Of a stretch of DNA of 64,000 bases, positions 28,357 to 36,825 are shown in pieces. The stretch is taken from NCBI RefSeq assembly GCF_009017255.1, contig NZ_WBZB01000002.1, forward strand, positions 1 to 64,000, written 5' to 3'. The DNA comes from Alkaliphilus serpentinus. Lineage in GTDB: Bacteria > Bacillota > Clostridia > Peptostreptococcales > Natronincolaceae. The stretch's first letter is position 1. Each line of letters starts with the position of its first letter. The translations under genes were made by a program, and so were the position numbers. Under the pieces are notes generated by a model. It made no database searches. It had not been told where the DNA came from and was given only the letters and a program-made list of their open reading frames with translations.

Positions 28357-28851
28357 ATGCAAAAATACATAAACATCCTTAAGTATGCCATGGAAATGGA
28401 AAAGCAGGGTCATCATTTTTACAAAACAAATGCTGAAAGATTCTCTTCTGCTACTGCAAAGGAGCTATTTGAAAGACTTGCCGAAGTTGAATTGGATCAT
28501 TATCACTTTTTAGAGGAACAGTTGAATTATTATATAAAGTTTAATCAGCTACAGGATTATAGTTTAGATAGCAACCGTGAAGCAGATCTATTTGATAAAA
28601 GATTTGAAGCTGAGAATATTGAGCAGAGCCTTCACGATTCCTTAACCCCAGACTTAACCATTTTAAGAATGGCCTATCTTATTGAAAGGGATTATGCTGA
28701 ATTCTATAAAAAACAATCTGAGGAAGCAGAGGATAAAAATATCGTAAAGCTTTTTAAAACTCTAGCAACCTGGGAGGAAGGTCACCAGGAGCTTTTCAAA
28801 GCTGAATATGATCGTCGGATGGAGGAGTACATTAATGGACAGTGGGGATAG
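28357..28851 (+). CDS. Ferritin-like (rubrerythrin-type) diiron protein
   Basis: 164-aa four-helix protein. Candidate iron ligands sit in EMEKQGHHFYK, EVELDHYHFLEEQ, LIERDYAEFYKKQ and WEEGHQELFKAEYD, the ExxH-type pairs of the rubrerythrin fold. The C-terminal rubredoxin domain of classic rubrerythrin is missing. The ATG at 28357 is chosen because AAAGGAG precedes it by eight bases. Likely cytosolic peroxide or iron handling in an anaerobe; substrate not provable. Confidence 0.8.
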   Translation: MQKYINILKYAMEMEKQGHHFYKTNAERFSSATAKELFERLAEVELDHYHFLEEQLNYYIKFNQLQDYSLDSNREADLFDKRFEAENIEQSLHDSLTPDLTILRMAYLIERDYAEFYKKQSEEAEDKNIVKLFKTLATWEEGHQELFKAEYDRRMEEYINGQWG

Positions 28852-28878
28852 GGGAGAGAGTCCAATGGCATTTATTAA

Positions 28879-29592
28879 CTATACAGGTAGTAATGTTATT
28901 AGATACCCCCCTGCTACTAAGCTGGCAAAATTGGCTAATACGACATAGGCAAAAACTCTTTGTGGATGATGCTCCTTGACATAAGCCTTAAAGGCAAACC
29001 CTTCCACGATAAATACCCATAGTTCTCCAAAAAAGAGAGAAAATATAAGGTAGCTTTCCCAAGGATAGGAACCATTAAGCCAGATATTTAGTCCTCCTTG
29101 GGTAATGAGATTAATTACAATAAAGGCTAACCAAGACCTTTTATTTCTAAAACCCAGTAAAAAGAATATGAGGCCTTCAATTACAAGGGTTACCATCACC
29201 CTTAGAGAAACAAGTTTAATAGTCCTTGGTAAGGATTTTCCCTCTGTTAAAGATCGATCCTTTAAATTAAGGGTAAATACGTTATTGTAGGTTTTAAGAG
29301 AGTTATCTATTTCTATCTGAAAGCTGGTGTTACCTGAAACTACCTTGATATTATAATTCTTGGTATTCTTCAAATCTTCTAGATAAAAAGCATAGTAACT
29401 TTCTTTCATTTTCTTTGTTTTTCGTCCCTCTACAAAACTACCATTTTCCTCTATGCTTATTACCAAATCTACAGGCGGATTAGGAACAATAATAACGATG
29501 GATGGCGGTTCTGCAGCATTGCCATAGACTTCATAGGAAAATGGAAAAATAAGAACTACTACAAGAAAAAATGTGAATATCCCTTTGTTCAT
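28879..29592 (-). CDS. Uncharacterised membrane protein with an exported N-terminal domain
   Basis: 237 aa. A signal peptide (residues 1-24, FFLVVVLIFPFSYEVYG) leads into a beta-rich, Pro-containing segment of about 95 residues, then four hydrophobic helices between about 128 and 237. I do not recognise the family. It is not obviously part of the adjacent fdh operon, which ends about 400 bases away and runs in the same direction. It is convergent with the ferritin-like gene. Confidence 0.7.
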   Translation of the reverse strand: MNKGIFTFFLVVVLIFPFSYEVYGNAAEPPSIVIIVPNPPVDLVISIEENGSFVEGRKTKKMKESYYAFYLEDLKNTKNYNIKVVSGNTSFQIEIDNSLKTYNNVFTLNLKDRSLTEGKSLPRTIKLVSLRVMVTLVIEGLIFFLLGFRNKRSWLAFIVINLITQGGLNIWLNGSYPWESYLIFSLFFGELWVFIVEGFAFKAYVKEHHPQRVFAYVVLANFASLVAGGYLITLLPV

Positions 29593-29713
29593 GGTTTTGA
29601 TACCCCTTCGATAGATTATATACTTGATTATACCACAATTTCACAGAAGGAACTCTATATCAAGTGAACACTGAGCATAAATAGTTAGTAGGACAGAGGA
29701 GGGTTCTTCATGT

Positions 29714-29949
29714 AAGAACAAAAGCATTTCATGCGTTAACTTTCTATGGTTAAAATGCTTTTGTTTTCCACAGAACCCATGCGTTCCCTAGGACGCTTCG
29801 TTTTCGGTCGTCTCACCGTCTCGACGCCGTTCGTAGCATAGTGTCACTTATTCGTGACACAACTCACCTCTCCTTACTTTAATAAGGGGGTTACCCCCCC
29901 CTTAAAATCCCCCATTTAATAGGAAAAAAGAGAACTTTTTCCTATTAAA
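29714..29949. repeat. Multi-hairpin dispersed repeat, copy 2
   Basis: Shares with copy 1 (38-207) the AAAAGCATTT / AAATGCTTTT, CCCATGCGTT, CCTTA..TAAGG and TTTAATAGG / CCTATTAAA hairpins, in the same order and orientation. It carries an extra block of about 75 bases (roughly 29799-29871) containing the hairpin GTGTCAC-TTATTC-GTGACAC and a GC-rich stretch. It lies downstream of the fdh operon, as copy 1 lies downstream of dnaE. This gap (29593-29999) holds no gene. Confidence 0.75.
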
Positions 29950-29951
29950 CA

Positions 29952-29994
29952 AGAAAAATGCGACAGAGAAAACTGACCGTCCCCTGTCGCATTC
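29952..29994 (-). terminator. Terminator of the nuoE-nuoF-fdhA operon
   Basis: Minus-strand AATGCGACAG / CTGTCGCATT followed by TTTTC. The loop GGGGACGGTC resembles the conserved loop of REP-like palindromes seen in Clostridia, so it may double as such an element. Confidence 0.75.
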
Positions 29995-29999
29995 TTAAC

Positions 30000-32675
30000 T
30001 TATGCTAGTTTTTCAATTTTAACTCCACATACCTTCAGTTCTGGTATTTTCGAATATTTATCTAACACAGAACCGTTGGTTAAAACATTGGCTGCACCCT
30101 CTGCCCAGTGGAAGGGAATAAAGACAACCTTCTCTGAAACAATATCAGTGATTTTGGCCTTCGTCTCGATGGCACCCCTTCTAGATGCAACCTTCACCCT
30201 TTCACCATCATTTATACCCAGCTCTTCAGCTAACTTAGGATGGATTTCTACATAGCTCTCTGGAGCCTTTTGATTTAATCCTTCGGTTTTTCCAGTCATG
30301 GTTCTCGTGTGATATTGATACAATACTCTACCAGTGGTCATAACTAAAGGATACTCCTCGTCGGAAAGCTCTCCTGATGGGGAATAGCTAACGGGCATGA
30401 ATAACCCCACACCCCTTCCACACCTTTCTTGATGAAGGATCTTTGTTCCCGGATGATCCTCCGTTGGACATGGCCACTGAATACCAACAGCATCGATTCT
30501 ATCATAGGTTATTCCAGCATATTGGGGAGTAACCATCCTGATCTCTTCAAATATTTCTGAGGGATTATTGTATTCCTTGTTGTATCCAAGCTTATTCATA
30601 AGCTCCATCAGAATTACCCAGTCTGCTTTAGCAACTCCAGGTGCATTAACGGCTTTTCTAATTTTTTGAACCCTTCTTTCAGAATTTACAAAGGTTCCAT
30701 CCTTCTCTGCAAAGGCAGCAGCAGGTAAAACCACATCAGCCAACTCTGCTGTTTCTGTTAAGAAGATGTCCTGGACCACTAGGAAGGTCTTCTTTAGGGC
30801 CTTTTCAACATGGGCAGTATCAGGATCAGATACCATTGGATTTTCTCCCATAATATACAGGACCTTGATGTCTCCGTGTTCAGCCCCATGCATAATCTCT
30901 GGAATTGTCAAACCAACCTCCTTTGATAAGTCAACTCCCCAAGCCTTTTCAAATTTTTCTACAACTTCAGCCTTTGTAACGGGCTGATATCCGGGGTATA
31001 CATTTGGTAGGGCCCCCATATCACAGGCACCCTGAACATTGTTTTGTCCCCTTAAAGGATTCACACCTGTCCCTTCTCTTCCAAGGTTCCCAGTTAATAG
31101 CGCAAGGTTAGATAAGCTCATTACATTTTCTGTTCCATTATGATGCTGAGTTATACCCATGCAGTAGACAATACTTCCCCTTTCGGCTTGGGCATAGATT
31201 CTAGCAGCCCTTCTAATATCTTCTGGATCAACCCCACAAACCTCTGCAACCTTCTCAGGAGTATAACCCTCAACCAGCTTAGCAGTTTCTTCGAAATTCT
31301 CAGTTTTTTCATTAATATATTCCTTATCTTGAAGGCCTTCTTCAATGATTACATTCATCATGGCATTTGATAGGGCAATACTGGTACCGGGCTTAATTTT
31401 CAAGAATACATCAGCGTATTTGGCCAACTCAATTTCCCGAGGATCAGCAACGATTAGTTTTGTTCCCTTTTTAAGGGCTTGTTTAATTTGGGCCCCTATA
31501 ACAGGGTGATTTTCTGTTGTATTAGATCCTGTAAGGAATATAGCATCCGCCTTCTTCACTTCACGAATACTATTTGTCATAGCTCCACTACCTAGTGTGA
31601 TTGCAAGACCTGCAACCGTTGAACTATGTCAGAGACGGGCACAGTGGTCTACATTATTGGTGCCAACCACAGCCCTCATCAGCTTTTGAAGAAGATAGTT
31701 TTCCTCTGTTGTACATCTAGCTGAGGATAAACCCGCAACTGAGTTGGGTCCTAAGGTTTCTTTAGCTTCCGCTATTTTACTTGAAATTAATTCATAGGCC
31801 TCTTCCCAGGTTCCTTCTTCTAGCTTCCCGTTTTTCCTAATTAGAGGAGCCTTCAATCTATCTGGATGACCAATAAAGTTATAGGCGAATTTCCCCTTTA
31901 CACAAAGGAGCCCTTCATTGGAGGGACCCATGGCGGGTTGAATTTCTACAATCTTGTTATCCTTAACCAATAGATCCATCTGACATCCTACACCACAATA
32001 GGAGCAGGTGGTTCTAACTGGGGAAGTCTCCCAATATCTAAACTTTTCTTTACTCTTGGGCACCAAGGCCCCTACTGGACAAACGGAAACACAGTTGCCA
32101 CAGGAAACACAGGTGGATTCTTCTAAACCCTGATTAAAGGGTGTAGCTATGTGGGTTGGGAAACCCCTTTCTGCAAAGCCTATGGCATCGGTGCATTGTA
32201 GTTGAGAACAGACATATACACATTTGCCACATAGTATACATTTATTTTGATCGCTATAATAGAAGGGGTTGCTATTATCTATTTCAAACTCCTTTTTCGC
32301 ACCACCATAGGAGCTTTCCTTTACATCATACTGAAAGCATAGGTCCTGCAAAGCACATCTTCCTGCTTGCTGACAGGTTAAACAGTCCAATGGATGGTTT
32401 GCCAACAATAAATCAAGAATTTCCTTTCGTGCTTCTACAACACCTTCGCTTTCAGTTTCAACCTCCATCCCCTCAAAGACTGGTGTGGTACAGGCAGTAG
32501 GTAGATTCCTGCCTCCTTTTACCTCAACAGTACAGATTCTACAAGATCCATGGGGTCTTAGCCTTGGATCATGACAAAAGGTTGGAATTTTAATACCAAT
32601 TTTATTTGCAGCTTCCAGTATGGTTGTATCCTTTTCAACCTTTACTTCAAAGCCATTTATTTTTACGGTAATCAT
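30000..32675 (-). CDS. fdhA: Selenocysteine formate dehydrogenase, NuoG-fused catalytic subunit
   Basis: One 891-residue gene read through the in-frame UGA at 31629-31631 (residue 349, Sec). Without readthrough it would be split into 348 and 526 aa. N-terminal NuoG-like clusters: C34/C45/C48/C62 ([2Fe-2S]), H94/C98/C101/C107, then C146-156 and C189-199 (two [4Fe-4S]). The molybdopterin oxidoreductase part starts with C224/C227/C231/C258. The active site reads NNVDHCARL-Sec-HSSTVAGLA, as in known Sec enzymes. It is the third gene after NuoE- and NuoF-like subunits, an arrangement associated with NAD/ferredoxin-linked electron-bifurcating formate dehydrogenases. It should oxidise formate or reduce CO2 in the cytosol. 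Confidence 0.95.
31599..31617 (-). promoter_or_regulatory. Bacterial SECIS element in fdhA
   Basis: Starting 11 bases after the UGA, GGTTGCA-GGTCT-TGCAATC forms a seven-pair stem (one G-U) with the GGUC apical loop recognised by SelB. Spacing and the first twelve bases match the E. coli fdhF SECIS as I remember it. Confidence 0.92.
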
Positions 32676-32717
32676 CCTTAATCCTCCTTATGAAATACTA
32701 AAGATTACGTTAAAGCC

Positions 32718-34628
32718 TTAACCCTTTTTAATGGCCTTGAAGGGACAGGCTGCCATACAAGCTCCACACTTTATACAATCAGCTTGTCTAATAACATATA
32801 CTTCTTTACCTTTAACTCCATCAATACAGTTAACGGGACACTTATTAGCACAGATTCCGCATTTCTTACATGCCTCTGGAATTACAAGGTATTGTAATAA
32901 GCCTTGACAAACTCCAGCGGGGCACTTTTTATCTTTAACATGGGCTTCGTATTCATGTCTAAAATAGTGAAGGGTAGATAATACCGGGTTAGGTGCCGTT
33001 TGCCCTAAACCACATAATGACGTATTCTTGATGGTTTTAGCTAAGGATTCCAGCTTGTTTAAGTCAGCTTCTTCTCCTTCGCCTTCAGTAATTCTCTCAA
33101 GGATTTCTAGCATCCTCTTTGTACCCTCACGACAGGGTGTACATTTACCACAGGATTCATCTACAGTAAAATCCAAGAAGAATCTAGCGATATCCACCAT
33201 GCAGTTATCTTCGTCCATTACAATCATTCCACCGGACCCCATCATAGACCCCAGGGAGATTAAGTTATCGTAATCAATGGCTGCATCAAGATGGTCTGCA
33301 GGAATACATCCACCAGAGGGGCCACCAGTTTGAACAGCCTTAAAGGCCTTACCATTGGGAATTCCTCCCCCTACTTCATATATAACCTCCCTTAGGGTTG
33401 TTCCCATTGGGATTTCCAGTAAGCCAGTATTATTAATCTTTCCTCCTAGGGCAAAAACCTTTGTTCCTTTAGATTTCTCGGTTCCGATACTTGAATACCA
33501 TTCCGCCCCATTTAAAATTATCTGAGGGATATTTGCATAGGTTTCTACGTTATTTAATAGGGTTGGCTTATCCCAAATTCCCTTATGGGCAGGGAATGGC
33601 GGTCTTGGTCTTGGCATCCCTCTTTTTCCTTCAATTGAATTAATAAGGGCCGTTTCCTCTCCACATACAAAAGCTCCTGCCCCCAATCGTATCTCCATAT
33701 CAAAATTAAAATCTGTTCCAAAAATAGATTTACCTAAAAGACCAAATTTTCTTGCATCCTCTATTGCTATTTGCAGCCGGGCTACAGCAATTGGATATTC
33801 TGCTCTAATATATACGTAACCCATATCAGCGCCTACTGCATAGCCTGCTATAGCCATGGCTTCAACAATAGCATGGGGATCCCCCTCCAACACTGAACGG
33901 TCCATAAAGGCTCCTGGATCTCCCTCATCTGCATTACAGGCTACATATTTCTGGTCCCCCTCTGCCTTAGCTGTAAACTCCCACTTTAATCCAGTAGGAA
34001 ATCCACCGCCACCCCTACCTCTAAGGCCTGATTTTTTTACTTCATCGATTGCTTCTTCTGGAGTCATTTCTGTCAATACCTTGGAAAGGGCCTTATAGCC
34101 ATCAAAGGCAATATATTCTTCTATATCCTCTGGGCTAATTAATCCACAGTTTCTTAAAGCCACCCTTTGCTGCTTTTTGTAAAAGTCCACTTCATCGATG
34201 GGCTTTACTTGATCCCCATCTATGGCTCCCTTAAATAATAGGTGGGTTACTACCTTTCCCTTTAATAGGTGCTCCTCTACTATTTCCTCTACATCCTTCT
34301 CTTTAATTCTACTATAGAAGGCTCCCTCTGGGTGGACTATTACAATGGGTCCAGCTTCACATAGTCCAAAACATCCTGTTTTTATAAGCTTAACTTCCTT
34401 TTTCAATTGGTGTTTTTCAAGCTGAATTTCCATTTTATTGATAATTTTTTGGCATCCTGAGGAAGTACATCCTGTTCCTCCACATACCAACACATCCTTA
34501 GGTTTTCCATCTGTTAACCCCTCACCGGAGGCTTCAGCTTCTACATTTGCATCCTCTACATTCCTTCTCAAATTCACCTTTTCCAGGGATTTTTGACGAA
34601 TTCTATCAAGATCTTGAATAGACTTCAT
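32718..34628 (-). CDS. NuoF-like flavoprotein subunit of the formate dehydrogenase complex
   Basis: 636 aa. Residues 1-21 copy the start of the separate 126-aa subunit in the hydrogenase operon; a linker to about residue 46 follows. Next come a thioredoxin-like [2Fe-2S] domain (VLVCGGTGCTSSGC; GCFGLC), the FMN/NADH core (GLRGRGGGGFPTGLKWEF; GAGAFVCGEETALINSIEG), the SLBB region and a [4Fe-4S] motif (SCGKCTPCREGT). It ends in a 2[4Fe-4S] ferredoxin (CKKCGICANKCPVNC; CIKCGACMAACPF). It should exchange electrons with NAD(H) and ferredoxin. Closely similar to the HydB-like subunit at 41762-43549. Confidence 0.95.
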   Translation of the reverse strand: MKSIQDLDRIRQKSLEKVNLRRNVEDANVEAEASGEGLTDGKPKDVLVCGGTGCTSSGCQKIINKMEIQLEKHQLKKEVKLIKTGCFGLCEAGPIVIVHPEGAFYSRIKEKDVEEIVEEHLLKGKVVTHLLFKGAIDGDQVKPIDEVDFYKKQQRVALRNCGLISPEDIEEYIAFDGYKALSKVLTEMTPEEAIDEVKKSGLRGRGGGGFPTGLKWEFTAKAEGDQKYVACNADEGDPGAFMDRSVLEGDPHAIVEAMAIAGYAVGADMGYVYIRAEYPIAVARLQIAIEDARKFGLLGKSIFGTDFNFDMEIRLGAGAFVCGEETALINSIEGKRGMPRPRPPFPAHKGIWDKPTLLNNVETYANIPQIILNGAEWYSSIGTEKSKGTKVFALGGKINNTGLLEIPMGTTLREVIYEVGGGIPNGKAFKAVQTGGPSGGCIPADHLDAAIDYDNLISLGSMMGSGGMIVMDEDNCMVDIARFFLDFTVDESCGKCTPCREGTKRMLEILERITEGEGEEADLNKLESLAKTIKNTSLCGLGQTAPNPVLSTLHYFRHEYEAHVKDKKCPAGVCQGLLQYLVIPEACKKCGICANKCPVNCIDGVKGKEVYVIRQADCIKCGACMAACPFKAIKKG

Positions 34629-34646
34629 ATCTATCCTTCCCTCCTT

Positions 34647-35120
34647 TTAATATTTCTCAATGATTGCGGGTATATCTTTAAGCTCTAATCGTCCGTATAC
34701 ATCTTCATTAACAGTTATAACAGGTGCCAAGCCACAAGCACCTATACATCTTGTAGCCTCTAATGTAAATTTTCCATCCTCCGAGGTTTTGCCAACCTTG
34801 GTATTGGTTAATTGGCTAATTTTATCCAATATTGGTTGGGCTCCCCTCACATAACAGGCTGTACCCATGCATACTCCAATAACAAACTCCCCCCTAGGCT
34901 CTAGGGTAAATTGTGAATAGAAGGTTACTACACCATAGATTTCACTTATAGGGATTTTTAGCGACTCTGATATCACTTTTTGAACCTCAAGGGGTATACA
35001 TCCAAAAATCCTCTGAGCTTCATGAAGTACAGGCATAAGGGCTCCCTTAGTTTCTTTGTTGGCAGCAATCACTTCATCAAGTCTGCTAAAGTTCTCTTCA
35101 GTAAACAAATTCTTAGCCAT
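34647..35120 (-). CDS. NuoE-like [2Fe-2S] subunit of the formate dehydrogenase complex
   Basis: 157-aa thioredoxin-like subunit. Cluster ligands: CMGTAC in the middle and CIGACGLAP near the end. First gene of the fdh operon, 18 bases before the NuoF-like gene. The last ~69 residues differ by a single residue from the hydrogenase paralog (43948-44421), while the first half is more divergent. At DNA level many third positions differ, so the duplication is not very recent. Confidence 0.95.
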   Translation of the reverse strand: MAKNLFTEENFSRLDEVIAANKETKGALMPVLHEAQRIFGCIPLEVQKVISESLKIPISEIYGVVTFYSQFTLEPRGEFVIGVCMGTACYVRGAQPILDKISQLTNTKVGKTSEDGKFTLEATRCIGACGLAPVITVNEDVYGRLELKDIPAIIEKY

Positions 35121-35171
35121 AAAACTCCTCCTTGCTTTATATCAATTTCAAACTTATCCTAGTAAAATGAA

Positions 35172-35200
35172 TTGATACAATAATCTCATTATTCTATCAA
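35172..35200 (-). promoter_or_regulatory. Inverted repeat at the predicted 5' end of the fdh mRNA
   Basis: TTGATAGAATAAT-GAG-ATTATTGTATCAA (minus strand) pairs 12 of 13 positions. It begins about six bases after a TATAAT -10 box, so the transcript would open with this hairpin. It could be an operator or a 5' stabiliser. Confidence 0.45.
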
Positions 35201-35205
35201 CAATC

Positions 35206-35240
35206 ATTATATCATTTAATAGCGACGTTAAATTTATAAC
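35206..35240 (-). promoter_or_regulatory. fdh operon promoter with Rex-like palindrome
   Basis: A TATAAT box (35206-35211) is preceded by GTTAAATTTATAAC at 35227-35240, covering the -35 area. The clostridial Rex site is TTGTTAANNNNTTAACAA; this matches the GTTAA/TTAAC core with one change. The flanking bases (AC...CA) equal those of the hydrogenase-operon site. Confidence 0.45.
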
Positions 35241-35256
35241 CATTTTGTGTAATAAT

Positions 35257-35282
35257 TAAAAAATCCATAAGATATCTTATGG
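35257..35282 (-). terminator. Terminator-like palindrome in the fdh leader region
   Basis: CCATAAGATATCTTATGG is a perfect 18-base palindrome followed on the minus strand by ATTTTTTAATT. It lies upstream of the predicted fdh promoter and well past the hydF terminator. It may end a small unannotated transcript from about 35290-35480. Confidence 0.5.
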
Positions 35283-35360
35283 AAGTGTCTTTCAGTCTTT
35301 AATGATTCTTTTGTTTTCAGCACTTTTGAAGGATTTTCTTCTTTTCTTGTTTATCAGATT

Positions 35361-35400
35361 AAATTCCTTTTAGTAGTTTTCCCTCCATTAAAAGGAATTT
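35361..35400 (-). ncRNA. Possible structured small transcript in the hydF-fdh gap
   Basis: AAATTCCTTTTA and its exact complement form a 12-bp stem with a 16-base loop containing GGAGGG. A perfect palindrome TGATAAATATTTATCA lies just upstream (35445-35460), and the 35257-35282 terminator downstream. No ORF is credible. It may be a small RNA or a leader; no known RNA family is recognised. Confidence 0.3.
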
Positions 35401-35541
35401 TCTTTAAATAAAAGGGATAAAATAATCATATTTTTCAGAATCTTTGATAAATATTTATCATTAATCGAGATTTCTAATTTGAAATTGTAAAAACACTACA
35501 AATAAACAATCTTCTTATTTACTGTTGAGAATCTTTTTCAT

Positions 35542-35584
35542 AAAAAAACCCCAAATGTAGTGATGTTTTCCTACCTTTGGGATT
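35542..35584 (-). terminator. Terminator of the hydGEF genes
   Basis: Minus-strand AATCCCAAAGGTAG / CTACATTTGGGGTT followed by TTTTTT, about 50 bases after hydF. Confidence 0.8.
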
Positions 35585-35631
35585 TACTAAATCCTATTTA
35601 GCATTTATATTTAAATATCTAATCTGTCTTA

Positions 35632-36825
35632 TCAACCTTTTTTTAAAAAAGGTGCAATTGTTCTGTCAAGGATACCATTTACATAGGATATCAACACTCC
35701 ATAGTTGACTATAGGTACACCAGCTCTTTCTGCCACCCCAATTCTATAAAGCATCTCTTTGCGATTTTGCATACAGGACCCACAATGGACCACAAGGTCA
35801 AAGCCCTCTAGGTTGTCTGGAAAGGCAGTTCCTTGAACCCATTGGAAATCTAATTTCTTTCCACTAATCTGTTCCAACCATTTGGGAATCTTTACGGTAC
35901 CTATATCCTCATCCTGCCTATGATGGCTGCATCCCTCTGCAATGAGAACCTTAGCTCCATCTCGTAATTTTCTTATTCCATTGGTGCCCTCCACCAAGGT
36001 TTTTAGATCTCCCTTATGGTTGGCATAAATAATTGAGAAGGAGGTTAGGGGGATATCCTTTGGCAACTTTTCATTTACCTCTTTAAAGGCTTGGGAATCG
36101 GTTATAACCAATTTAGGCCCATTCTTCAGATGACTCAAGGTTTCCTCCAACTGAGTTTCCTTACAAACCGTCATAACGGCATCGGCATCTAATATGGCCC
36201 TGATCACCTGCACCTGAGGCAATATCATTCTGCCCTTCGGTGCAGAAGAATCTATTGGGGTTACCAAGACAATCATATCTCCTTTTTCAACTAAGGTATC
36301 CAATAAGGGTTTTTCTGCCGTAGAAGGAGCAACATCAATTATGAGCCTCTTTAGCTCCTCAATACCCTCTTTATATTTTGCACTGAGGCTGATTGTTGGC
36401 AACCCTGCATAATGGATTTCTTTATCGTTCGTGTTTACTAAATCAATTTTATTTACAGCAATAATCGTAGGAATTTTTCTTTCCTTCATAATGGCTATAA
36501 GCTCTTCTTCGAAGTTGCCTATTGCTATTTGAGGATCCGTAACAATGATGGCCACATCAGTTTTGTTAAGAACTTCCTTGGTTTTCTGTATTCTGAGGTT
36601 ACCCACAATCCCTTCATCATCTATGCCAGCTGTATCGATGATCAGCACAGGACCAATTGGCAATATCTCCATGGCCTTATAAACAGGGTCCGTAGTGGTG
36701 CCTGCCACCTCTGATACCAAGGCAATATCTTGATTGGTCAAGGCATTAATCAGGCTAGATTTTCCTGCATTTCTTCTGCCAAATATAGCAATGTGCAATC
36801 TATTTCCTCTAGGGGTCTGGTTCAT
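35632..36825 (-). CDS. hydF: [FeFe]-hydrogenase maturation GTPase HydF
   Basis: 397 aa. N-terminal TrmE/Era-like GTPase with Walker A GRRNAGKSSLINAL (about residues 16-29), DTAGIDD and NKID. The C-terminal scaffold domain holds the Fe-S ligands in EGCSHHRQ (CxHH) and HCGSCMQNR (CxxC). It carries the [2Fe] subcluster precursor to apo-HydA. It shares one base with the upstream hydE stop and closes the hyd operon. Confidence 0.96.
   Translation of the reverse strand: MNQTPRGNRLHIAIFGRRNAGKSSLINALTNQDIALVSEVAGTTTDPVYKAMEILPIGPVLIIDTAGIDDEGIVGNLRIQKTKEVLNKTDVAIIVTDPQIAIGNFEEELIAIMKERKIPTIIAVNKIDLVNTNDKEIHYAGLPTISLSAKYKEGIEELKRLIIDVAPSTAEKPLLDTLVEKGDMIVLVTPIDSSAPKGRMILPQVQVIRAILDADAVMTVCKETQLEETLSHLKNGPKLVITDSQAFKEVNEKLPKDIPLTSFSIIYANHKGDLKTLVEGTNGIRKLRDGAKVLIAEGCSHHRQDEDIGTVKIPKWLEQISGKKLDFQWVQGTAFPDNLEGFDLVVHCGSCMQNRKEMLYRIGVAERAGVPIVNYGVLISYVNGILDRTIAPFLKKG

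Noticed and set aside
31629-31631. Stop codon splitting fdhA, read as a frameshift or pseudogene
   Set aside because: The frame continues without shift, the flanking residues are the invariant active site, and a SECIS hairpin follows at the correct distance.
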